Assembly (NCBI GenBank): GCA_023417935.1
Contig: JAEZDY010000037.1
Coordinates: 1 to 19,571, forward strand
DNA from: Bacteroidota bacterium
Lineage (GTDB): Bacteria; Bacteroidota; Bacteroidia; Bacteroidales; Lentimicrobiaceae
Length of the DNA stretch: 19,571 nt
Reading direction: 5' to 3'
Shown here one piece after another: positions 1 to 6,262 of the stretch. The position numbers were made by a program, and so were the translations under genes. The notes under the pieces were generated by a model, which had not been told where the DNA came from, made no database searches, and saw nothing but the letters and a program-made list of their open reading frames with translations. Numbering within the stretch: position 1 is the stretch's first letter; each line of letters begins with the position of its first letter.

Positions 1-135
1 ACCAACAGTGACTTCAATGAGCTACCCGCTGAAGTGCTAAACACACTTACTCAGCTAACTAAAAACGAAACAGTAAAAAAGGAAGCTGCCCTGGTTGAGA
101 AGTGGGTGGTAATGGTGGGGAAGAGAAATTACTGA
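1..135 (+). CDS. C-terminal fragment of an unidentified protein (5' end outside window)
   Basis: Frame 1 is open from the first base to a TGA at 133-135 and encodes 44 residues, ending in ALVEKWVVMVGKRNY. The other two + frames hit stops within 20 bases. The residues look like a mixed lysine-rich helix and a short hydrophobic strand, which fits the tail of a real soluble protein, but I do not recognise the family. It points toward the lycopene cyclase gene on the opposite strand and its stop lies 25 bases from that gene's stop, a usual convergent arrangement. With so few residues this could be a chance open frame. Confidence 0.4.
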   Translation, partial: TNSDFNELPAEVLNTLTQLTKNETVKKEAALVEKWVVMVGKRNY

Positions 136-160
136 AAATCTTACAGAATTATTACTGGCA

Positions 161-844
161 TCAACCGAATTTCTTTTTAAGAAATTCATACACCGTTGTA
201 TTCATTAATAGCAAAAGCAACCCATACACTGAATCTTCAATCGGTATTGTTCCAATGCGGATGGCGAGGTTGCGGGTGTCATCATACCACACTACTGGCT
301 CAGGTGTGAAGAGGCCGGTTAGTGCGCCGTTTACTATAAAGAACGGTATAAGTATTATTCCGTATGTGAAGTAAAAGCGCCCCAGGTAATCTGGTTTAAT
401 AAAGATCAGGTGTATCAGCAGGAATGCTGCAGTTGCGATGAATGTCACGAATGTGTATGTTCTTTCAGGGTTAAGGAAAGCGATTGCTGTGAGCACAATT
501 ATCAGTGTAATGGTTATCGCATTAGCGTACTTTCCCAGATAGTCCTTTTTAATCAGGTAGTTGAAGGCATGGTATGTAAAAAGGCATGCATACGGGATGG
601 CAATGAAGAAAAGCAATTCCTCAATGGGGAGATTGAAAAAGTATATGCCCAGTAAATGGTCGGGATTAAAGCCCCACACTCCAATTGAAGTTTTAATGAT
701 ATCCCACGGGATGAACAAAAGCATTGTTACCAGCATTGCCGGGAAAAGATATTTCCAGTGATGATGAAAACGAAGCCTGTGATCAAAACTTGCTATCAGT
801 GGTACAGATATGGCCGCGAGGTTGATCAGGAGATAATAGGACAT
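161..844 (-). CDS. crtYcd: Lycopene beta-cyclase, fused CrtYc-CrtYd type membrane protein
   Basis: The 227-residue protein is almost entirely hydrophobic, with about six or seven membrane segments. It is built as two copies of the lycopene cyclase domain. The first carries the PIEE motif (residues 73-76) after a Pro-Trp-Asp at 46-48; the second carries PIED (201-204) after a Trp-Tyr-Asp at 186-188. This PxE(E/D) pair is the hallmark of the heterodimeric CrtYc/CrtYd cyclases of actinobacteria, fused here in one chain as in other Bacteroidota and in fungal or archaeal bifunctional enzymes. The expected reaction is closing both ends of lycopene into beta-ionone rings, giving beta-carotene. It is the last gene of the carotenoid operon, 71 bases after crtZ. 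The family is confident; beta rather than epsilon rings, and both ends rather than one, are inferred from the neighbouring hydroxylase. Confidence 0.88.
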   Translation of the reverse strand: MSYYLLINLAAISVPLIASFDHRLRFHHHWKYLFPAMLVTMLLFIPWDIIKTSIGVWGFNPDHLLGIYFFNLPIEELLFFIAIPYACLFTYHAFNYLIKKDYLGKYANAITITLIIVLTAIAFLNPERTYTFVTFIATAAFLLIHLIFIKPDYLGRFYFTYGIILIPFFIVNGALTGLFTPEPVVWYDDTRNLAIRIGTIPIEDSVYGLLLLLMNTTVYEFLKKKFG

Positions 845-915
845 TGTTAATCTATGTTGTTCAGTGCGATTTAACCCCTGGTGTTGAAAGCGATTTAATG
901 AATAATAAGTTGTGC

Positions 916-1395
916 TTAAGCATTTTCATGCGCCCTCTGTTGTCTGTTTTTCTTGTACTCCTGCAGATAATAACGCATGGGCGCAATCAAAAAACCGAAG
1001 TTGTGGTTTGAATGCGGTGTATGATGTTCGAGATGGGCTTGTACAGTTGCTCTCAAATACCTGTTAGAAAAGTTCTTGAACATGGGCACTCTTTGATGCA
1101 CATATACATCATGGAACAGAAAGTAAGCAATGCCATAAAGCATTATTCCAATGCCTGCGCTGAGCAGGTAACTATTGCCATCAACTACACCAAAATAAAT
1201 GAGCAGAATACTTGGAATGGCAAAGATGATTGCAAATACATCATTCCATTCTATTTTACGGCCGTCCCTTATGTGGTGATCTTTATGCAGCAACCATAGG
1301 AAACCATGCATAACATATTTATGGGTAAACCATGCCATAAATTCCATAAAGAGGAAGGCTGCTATAACTATTACTATGTTTATTATCAGTTCCAT
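916..1395 (-). CDS. crtZ: Beta-carotene 3-hydroxylase (di-iron, fatty acid hydroxylase superfamily)
   Basis: The 159-residue membrane protein has all four histidine clusters of the CrtZ family: HX4H at 25-30 (HKYVMH), HX2HH at 37-41 (HKDHH), HX4H at 95-100 (HDVYVH) followed by QRVPMF, and HX2HH at 121-125 (HLEHH). Hydrophobic segments lie at about 4-22, 52-70 and 78-94. The histidines hold a non-haem di-iron centre that adds hydroxyls at C3 and C3' of beta-carotene, giving cryptoxanthin then zeaxanthin. Length matches the bacterial family. The region after the last cluster (TPHSNHNFGFLIAP) has extra histidines but keeps the FGFL-AP pattern. The gene sits between idi and the cyclase, consistent with both acting on consecutive steps. 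Confidence 0.92.
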   Translation of the reverse strand: MELIINIVIVIAAFLFMEFMAWFTHKYVMHGFLWLLHKDHHIRDGRKIEWNDVFAIIFAIPSILLIYFGVVDGNSYLLSAGIGIMLYGIAYFLFHDVYVHQRVPMFKNFSNRYLRATVQAHLEHHTPHSNHNFGFLIAPMRYYLQEYKKNRQQRAHENA

Positions 1396-1459
1396 ATCTT
1401 CTATATTTTAGATTTTGTACAATATTGTTGTATTGCAGAGCATTTATTCAGTTCCAATA

Positions 1460-1978
1460 TTATAGGCTACGGAAATAATCTTCTACTCTGTCAAATGCTA
1501 TTCTGAACCATATAGTATATTTCTCAGGGTCAAGGTTCATATCTTCCCTGATGTCTTCAATTTTTGCCATTCTGAAAGCTGCTACTTCATCCACGTTAAT
1601 TTGTGGAAGTTTATCAGATATGCCAATAAACACATGGTCATACTCGTGCTCAGTAAGGTCATTTGAGAAGGGTGCTTTATAGATGAAACTGAAAGCTTCA
1701 GTAAAATCACAATCAAAGCCCATTTCTTCAACCATGCGCCTGTGTGCTGCGTCAAGCGTACTTTCACCGGGGCGTGGATGGCTGCAACATGTATTGGTCC
1801 ACAAACCGGGTGAATGGTACTTGCTTAAACTGCGTTGTTGCAGCATTAATTCACCTGATGAGTTAAAGATAAAGACAGAAAAAGCGCGATGAAGCCTGGC
1901 TTCCACATGGGCTTGCATCTTTTCCATTGTGCCTGTTTCTTTATCCTGATCATCAACCAATATCACAAGTTCTTCCAT
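1460..1978 (-). CDS. idi: Isopentenyl-diphosphate delta-isomerase, type 1 (Nudix fold)
   Basis: This enzyme interconverts IPP and DMAPP, feeding prenyl chain elongation. The start chosen is the ATG at 1978, giving 172 residues beginning MEELVILVDDQD; a TTG two codons upstream is also open, but this N-terminus is the usual one for the family. The catalytic cysteine is Cys65 in TNTCCSHPRPGE, and Glu110/Glu112 in the EHE motif correspond to the catalytic and metal-binding glutamates of E. coli Idi. Metal-binding candidates are His24, His30 and His67. The Nudix-like helix is at about 69-87. It starts 10 bases after the stop of the exported protein gene, so translation may be linked. Placement inside the crt cluster indicates dedicated precursor supply for carotenoids. 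Confidence 0.93.
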   Translation of the reverse strand: MEELVILVDDQDKETGTMEKMQAHVEARLHRAFSVFIFNSSGELMLQQRSLSKYHSPGLWTNTCCSHPRPGESTLDAAHRRMVEEMGFDCDFTEAFSFIYKAPFSNDLTEHEYDHVFIGISDKLPQINVDEVAAFRMAKIEDIREDMNLDPEKYTIWFRIAFDRVEDYFRSL

Positions 1979-1988
1979 TTTCAATGCT

Positions 1989-2549
1989 TTACTTAAGTGT
2001 TTTTAAGAATTCTTTAACGGTCAATTTCTCTTTTTGGTTTAGATTCTTTGATCCAAGAAGAAAATTTGAAACGAAATTAAGCACTTTTTGGTCATTGATC
2101 TTATTAAAACCACTTGCCAGGTTTTTAATAAGGAAGTTTTTGTCGTTTTCAAGGTCATCTTTATAGCCCAGAAAGCCTGGTGCCATTTCCTGCGTTGCAA
2201 AACGAAGGAATCGTATCTCAAAATTACCGGGAGCAGCTTTTACCGCATCATCCAGCAAACGGGTGCCTTTACGGAAGTATGATATCTTACGGGCAGGGTT
2301 AGTAACACATGTAGGTGCTGCGGCTGATGCTGCTCCATAATATGCTTTCAACAGGGGATCGGAAGGCTCTTTTTTACTGAATAAATCAGCAAGCTCAAGC
2401 GCATTACATTCATCAACTGACATGCCGTAGTACAGTTCCCTGGCTTCGGTAATACTTACAGTCTGTTGTGCCGTAACAGCCTTAGTTAAAAGCGTAAAGC
2501 CAACTATAAGCAATAAGCCAAATGTAAGTATGAATGCTTTCTTCCTCAT
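1989..2549 (-). CDS. Exported protein of unknown function within the carotenoid operon
   Basis: I do not recognise a named family. The 186-residue product starts with a clear signal peptide (MRKK, hydrophobic core 5-22, likely cleavage after Ala27 in VTA-QQ), so the mature chain of about 159 residues should be periplasmic or loosely membrane-associated; there is no lipobox cysteine. The mature part looks helical and TPR-like: a segment around 66-90 with YYGAASAAAPTC, then an amphipathic stretch reading LLDDAVKAAPGNFEIRFLRF (about 98-117), typical of helix-turn-helix repeats, and FLGYKDDLENDKNFL after it. Only two cysteines are seen (Cys48, Cys81), so a disulphide is possible. It lies 12 bases after crtB and 10 before idi, so it is almost certainly co-transcribed. 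A role in carotenoid placement or trafficking is speculation. Confidence 0.75.
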   Translation of the reverse strand: MRKKAFILTFGLLLIVGFTLLTKAVTAQQTVSITEARELYYGMSVDECNALELADLFSKKEPSDPLLKAYYGAASAAAPTCVTNPARKISYFRKGTRLLDDAVKAAPGNFEIRFLRFATQEMAPGFLGYKDDLENDKNFLIKNLASGFNKINDQKVLNFVSNFLLGSKNLNQKEKLTVKEFLKTLK

Positions 2550-2561
2550 AACTCCCTGTTA

Positions 2562-3398
2562 CTAAAACATATTGAATTGGTGCTTAATAAGAGAGGTGAA
2601 TAGTAGCTTGTACTTTACAGGATTGGATATCCTGATGCGTTCAAACATTATACGCGATGAATTGGTGCTTTTTATTTTCATAAACAGGTTATAAAAATAA
2701 ACATATGCAATATAGACACCTAGCCTTGTTTCACGAGGCAACTTCTTTATTCCTTCAAGACCGTTATGGAAGTCAGTTGATATGTCATCCTCAATCTTTT
2801 TCTTGATCTCGTCATTAAACTGCTTCAGGTCGATGTTCGGAAAATATGAACGCCCGAGGGTTTGGTAATCATTTTTAAGATCGCGCAGGAAATTGATCTT
2901 CTGGAAAGCAGCTCCCAATCTCATAGCCGACCATTTTAGCTCATCGTACTTTGCGCTGTTACCCTCGCAGAAAACCCGAAGGCACATTAGGCCAACCACT
3001 TCAGCAGAGCCAACAATATATTCATTGAAAGAGTCCTGGTCATATCTTATGTCCTGAAGGTCCATTTCCATGCTGTCGAGGAATTTATCAATCAGTTCTC
3101 TTTCAATGCCATATTTATTAACAACCCATTGGAAGTTATTGAGGATCGGATTTAAACTAATCTTCTCTTCAATAGCCTGATAGGTTTCATTCCTGAAACG
3201 TTGGAGTAACACGGGTTTATTATAGTCATGGAATGAATCTACAATCTCATCAGCAACTCTCACGAACCCATAAACAGCATATATTGGGTCGTGAAATCTG
3301 CTATGAAAGAGTTTTATTCCTAATGAAAATGATGTAGAATACAGGTTTGTTGTGTATTTACTTGCTTTTCGCGATACCTGGTCAAATAGATCTTTCAT
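2562..3398 (-). CDS. crtB: Phytoene synthase (squalene/phytoene synthase family)
   Basis: The 278-residue protein is the right length for CrtB and has both aspartate-rich motifs: DEIVD at 50-54 and DLKND at 173-177, the latter followed by LGRSYFP, a strong family signature. These bind the magnesium-diphosphate groups while two GGPP molecules are joined head to head into 15-cis phytoene. The N-terminal TSFSLGIKLF and VYGFVRVADEIVD stretches also match the family. The ATG overlaps the crtI stop as ATGA, so the two genes are probably translationally coupled. Squalene or dehydrosqualene synthase is the alternative in this superfamily, but the immediate neighbours crtI, crtZ and the cyclase make phytoene synthase far more likely. 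Confidence 0.94.
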   Translation of the reverse strand: MKDLFDQVSRKASKYTTNLYSTSFSLGIKLFHSRFHDPIYAVYGFVRVADEIVDSFHDYNKPVLLQRFRNETYQAIEEKISLNPILNNFQWVVNKYGIERELIDKFLDSMEMDLQDIRYDQDSFNEYIVGSAEVVGLMCLRVFCEGNSAKYDELKWSAMRLGAAFQKINFLRDLKNDYQTLGRSYFPNIDLKQFNDEIKKKIEDDISTDFHNGLEGIKKLPRETRLGVYIAYVYFYNLFMKIKSTNSSRIMFERIRISNPVKYKLLFTSLIKHQFNMF

Positions 3399-4900
3399 AC
3401 TGTTGGTAGTTTTTCAATTAACTTAATAATTTCATTAGCTGCCATTTGTCCTGAAATAATTGCCGGTGGAACACCGGGACCCGGAACAGTAAGTTGTCCG
3501 GCATAGATCAGGTTTTTGATCTTAGGGTTACGCATTGAAGGTTTAAGGAAAGCAGTTTGCAAAAGTGTATTGGCTAACCCGTATGCATTACCCTTAAAAG
3601 CATTGTAATCTTTTTCAAAATCACTGTGTGCGTATATTCTGGTGTAAACCAGGTTTTCAGAAATATTTCTTCCAGTGTACCTTTCTAATCTCATTATAAC
3701 ATGCTCAAGGTACTTTTGTCTCACCTCTTCAGTATCTTCCAGTCCAGGGGCAACCGGAATAAGTACCATTAAATTTTCATGTCCCTGTGGAGCCACTGTA
3801 TCATCAGTTTTAGATGTGCAACTCACATACACTGAGGGATTTTCAGGCCAGGCTGGCTTAAGGTAAATGGAGGCAGCATGCCCTTCAAAGTCTTCGTCGA
3901 AAAGCAGAGTGTGATGTTCCAGCTCCGGAATACGAGTGTTAAATCCCAGGTAGAAGATAATGGAAGATGGCGATAGCGTTCTCTTATTCCAATAGGAGGC
4001 ATCGTACTTACGGTATTCTTCGGGCAAAAGCTCTTGTTCAATGTGATGATAATCGCCCGAAGCAATTACAAAGTCAGGTTGAAATTGCTTTTTTGAATTG
4101 TTACTTGTGGTTTCAACATTGTAAATTGACTTCTCATTCACATGTATTGCGGTAACCTCAGTATTATAAATAAAATCTACTCCAAATTCCTTGCATACTT
4201 CAACCATTGCTTCAACCACCTTATACATGCCGCCTTTAGGATACCATGTTCCCTGAACCATATCACTGTAATTCATGAGACTATAAAGTGCAGGTGTTGA
4301 TTCAGCAGTGCCACCCAGAAAGAGTACCGGAAATTCAAGCATCCGCCTTATAAAGGGATTTTTAAAATATCGCTTAGTATATGAGGCAAAGGAATTGAAC
4401 ATGTTCAGTTTGAACCCTGCTTTAATAACTTTCCAGTTCATGAATTCAGTAACCGAGTGACTTGGCTTGTGCACCATTTCTCCCATGCCGATATTATACT
4501 TTATACCTGCTTCTTCAAGGAACTTTTTAAGTTGAACGCTGCTACCAGGTTCAAGTGATTCATAAAGCTCATATATTTTATCAACACCAGCGGGCAGTTG
4601 CACTTCATTGTCTTTCCCGAAGTATATTTTATAAGATGGGTCAAGCCTAAGTAATTCGTAATAATCAGAAACTTTTCTGTTGAAATCAGCAAAGAATGTA
4701 TCAAAAATATCAGGCATCCAGTACCAGCTTGGTCCCATGTCGAATGTATAACCACTATGGCTAAACTTCCGGGCACGGCCTCCTGCGGTACTGTTCTTTT
4801 CAATAACAGTAACTTTATGTCCGGCTTTAGCCAGATAAGCCGCTGCAGAAAGTCCTGAGAACCCGGCTCCTATAATTAAAACATTGCTTCTTTCGTTCAT
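3395..4900 (-). CDS. crtI: Phytoene desaturase (CrtI family, FAD-dependent)
   Basis: The start chosen is the ATG at 4900 (501 residues, MNERSNVLIIGAGFSGLSAA). A TTG nine codons upstream is open, but the shorter form puts the FAD-binding Rossmann fold in its usual place. The dinucleotide motif is GAGFSG at 11-16, with Glu34 as the ribose-binding acid, followed by GGRAR and the FDMGPSWYWMP segment. The C-terminus has the CrtI signature YAGQLTVPGPGVPPAIISGQ, needed for FAD binding. The enzyme removes hydrogens from phytoene, presumably in four steps to lycopene because a lycopene cyclase follows. The number of steps and isomer cannot be read from the sequence. It is the first gene of the operon and faces the divergent RND operon. 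Confidence 0.94.
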   Translation of the reverse strand: MNERSNVLIIGAGFSGLSAAAYLAKAGHKVTVIEKNSTAGGRARKFSHSGYTFDMGPSWYWMPDIFDTFFADFNRKVSDYYELLRLDPSYKIYFGKDNEVQLPAGVDKIYELYESLEPGSSVQLKKFLEEAGIKYNIGMGEMVHKPSHSVTEFMNWKVIKAGFKLNMFNSFASYTKRYFKNPFIRRMLEFPVLFLGGTAESTPALYSLMNYSDMVQGTWYPKGGMYKVVEAMVEVCKEFGVDFIYNTEVTAIHVNEKSIYNVETTSNNSKKQFQPDFVIASGDYHHIEQELLPEEYRKYDASYWNKRTLSPSSIIFYLGFNTRIPELEHHTLLFDEDFEGHAASIYLKPAWPENPSVYVSCTSKTDDTVAPQGHENLMVLIPVAPGLEDTEEVRQKYLEHVIMRLERYTGRNISENLVYTRIYAHSDFEKDYNAFKGNAYGLANTLLQTAFLKPSMRNPKIKNLIYAGQLTVPGPGVPPAIISGQMAANEIIKLIEKLPTV

Positions 4901-5064
4901 TTTTTGTTGAATGATTCTAAATAACAAAGTGGAGGTTATAATTGTTTAGAGATATTATAGAAAAAGTTAAACACTTCGCAAAATATTTTTAATTTTTTGG
5001 AAATTGCTTTCATACTAAATGTATTACTGTCATCCGAATGCTTAGGAAAGCGATTATTTACACA

Positions 5065-5092
5065 CTTAATAAATACTCGCTTAATAAATACT
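5065..5092. repeat. Perfect 13-bp direct repeat in the divergent promoter region
   Basis: CTTAATAAATACT occurs at 5065-5077 and again at 5080-5092, separated by CG, giving a period of 15 bases. It sits 36 bases upstream of the RND -7 box and about 165 bases upstream of the crtI start. Position and exactness suggest an operator for a regulator binding adjacent sites, but a 15-base period is not a whole number of helical turns and no regulator gene is in the window. Confidence 0.6.
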
Positions 5093-5127
5093 TTGGTGAA
5101 TTGATAAGAATATTTGAACGATTGTTT

Positions 5128-5135
5128 TAGTTTTG
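5128..5135 (+). promoter_or_regulatory. Probable -7 box of the RND efflux operon
   Basis: TAGTTTTG matches the Bacteroidota -7 consensus TAnnTTTG exactly and lies 48 bases before the ATG of the membrane fusion gene. A TTG at 5101-5103 would be the -33 element, but the spacing of 24 bases is longer than the usual 19-21, so the promoter may be weak or helped by an activator. Confidence 0.45.
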
Positions 5136-5183
5136 TGTTCCTTTAAGATTCCGGACATTTAAAGACCCTGAAAAACCTTGTTT

Positions 5184-6257
5184 ATGAATAAAGCTGTTAA
5201 AAGAATTATAGTTTACACATTGATTATCGGAGTGTTACTTGTTATTATTGGATTCAGGGCAGGGTGGTTTTCAGATGAAGAAATAAGTAAAATGGAAACC
5301 GAAAAAGGCGAAGAAGTGTTGCCTGTTTCTGTATTTGTGGTTTCACCGGGTGGCTTAACTGACCTCATTGTAGCCAATGGAACCGTGATAGCAAATGAAG
5401 AAGTTCAATTGAGCGCTGAAGTGGCAGGGCGCATTACTTCAATAAACTTTGTTGAAGGTACAACGGTAAGAAAAGGAACTGTGCTTGTTACCATTAATGA
5501 TACTGAACTGGTTGCACAATTGAACAAGGTTAAGTATAACCAAAAACTAGCTGAAGAGCGTGAACAGCGGTCACGAACCTTACTTCAGAAAGAAGCAGTT
5601 AGCCAGGAAGAGTACGATCGTATTCTTACTGACCTTAATACAGTGAAGGCTGAAGCCTCTCTTATAATGGCCCAGTTGGAAAAAGCCAAGATCATTGCAC
5701 CTTTCACAGGCACCATAGGATTAAGGCAGGTTAGTGAAGGAGCTTTTGTTACGCCAGGTCAGAGAATAGCTACACTTACACAAGTGCAACCTGTAAAGAT
5801 TGAATTTTCAGTGCCTGAGCGATTTGCTCAATCAGTTACTAAAAACAGCAAAATTACCTTCACAATGGAAGGTGATACTAATAAATATACTGCTGACGTA
5901 TATGCAGTAGAACCATCTATTGATGCAACAACAAGATCGGTGAGTGTGAGGGCACTATATCCAAATAAAAACCTCGAATTAAGGCCTGGTAGTTTTGCTC
6001 GTATAGAGTTTAAGCTGAATCACATGGATAATGCCTTGCAGGTTCCTGCTCAGGCTATCATTCCCGAGCTTGGCGGCTATAAAGTTTATAAATTTAGAAA
6101 TGGAATAGCAGAGCAGGCTGAAATTGGAGTTGGTATTAGAACAAGTGAGATGGTGCAGATAACGCAAGGGCTGAATGCCGGTGATACGGTTATTACATCT
6201 GGTATTCTGCAGCTTAGAAGCGGGATGCAGGTAAGTATTTCAAAAATCACAGAATAG
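5184..6257 (+). CDS. RND efflux periplasmic adaptor (membrane fusion protein, HlyD/AcrA family)
   Basis: Start taken as the ATG at 5184 (357 residues, MNKAVKRIIVYTLIIG); a TTG two codons earlier is open but unlikely. An N-terminal membrane segment at about 7-23 anchors the protein; there is no lipobox cysteine, so it is not a lipoprotein as AcrA is. The two biotinyl-lipoyl halves are at about 73-106 (QLSAEVAGRI...VEGTTVRKG) and 169-200 (IIAPFTGTIGLRQVSEGAFV), joined by an alpha-helical hairpin at about 107-168. Beta-barrel and membrane-proximal domains follow. It would bridge the inner-membrane pump and the TolC-like channel encoded just downstream. The pump gene starts 5 bases after its stop, so coupled translation is likely. 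The substrate is not predictable from the sequence. Confidence 0.93.
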   Translation: MNKAVKRIIVYTLIIGVLLVIIGFRAGWFSDEEISKMETEKGEEVLPVSVFVVSPGGLTDLIVANGTVIANEEVQLSAEVAGRITSINFVEGTTVRKGTVLVTINDTELVAQLNKVKYNQKLAEEREQRSRTLLQKEAVSQEEYDRILTDLNTVKAEASLIMAQLEKAKIIAPFTGTIGLRQVSEGAFVTPGQRIATLTQVQPVKIEFSVPERFAQSVTKNSKITFTMEGDTNKYTADVYAVEPSIDATTRSVSVRALYPNKNLELRPGSFARIEFKLNHMDNALQVPAQAIIPELGGYKVYKFRNGIAEQAEIGVGIRTSEMVQITQGLNAGDTVITSGILQLRSGMQVSISKITE

Positions 6258-6262
6258 AGTTT

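Larger units (their letters stand above)
4901..5183. promoter_or_regulatory. Divergent intergenic region between crtI and the RND operon
   Basis: This 283-base AT-rich gap must hold the promoters of both the carotenoid operon (minus) and the efflux operon (plus). On the + strand there is a perfect Bacteroidota -7 box (see the entry at 5128-5135). On the minus strand no full TTG-spacer-TAnnTTTG promoter was found; ATATTTTG (minus, 4986-4979) is the nearest partial match. A perfect 13-bp direct repeat lies near the middle. No small ORF with convincing coding character was seen. Confidence 0.6.

Noticed and set aside
167..187. Perfect inverted repeat GAATTTCTT/AAGAAATTC near the end of the lycopene cyclase gene
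   Set aside because: It lies inside the coding sequence, is AT-only apart from the ends, and encodes the ordinary lysine-rich C-terminus. It could form a hairpin, but nothing indicates a terminator or binding site.
410..655. Cysteine-rich + strand open frame opposite the lycopene cyclase
   Set aside because: It resembles a metal-binding protein by composition, but it is the antisense of a well-supported membrane protein gene; the cysteines come from the complement of its Thr, Ala and Ile codons.
866..898. Nine-base repeat GCGATTTAA (866-874 and 890-898) between crtZ and the cyclase
   Set aside because: Too short to separate from chance, and the genes are likely co-transcribed so no promoter is required there.
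4901..4927. Upstream TTG starts for crtI, and similarly for idi (1984), the adaptor gene (5178) and the TolC-like gene (9434)
   Set aside because: In each case a downstream ATG within nine codons gives the family's normal N-terminus, signal peptide or membrane anchor, and TTG starts are uncommon.
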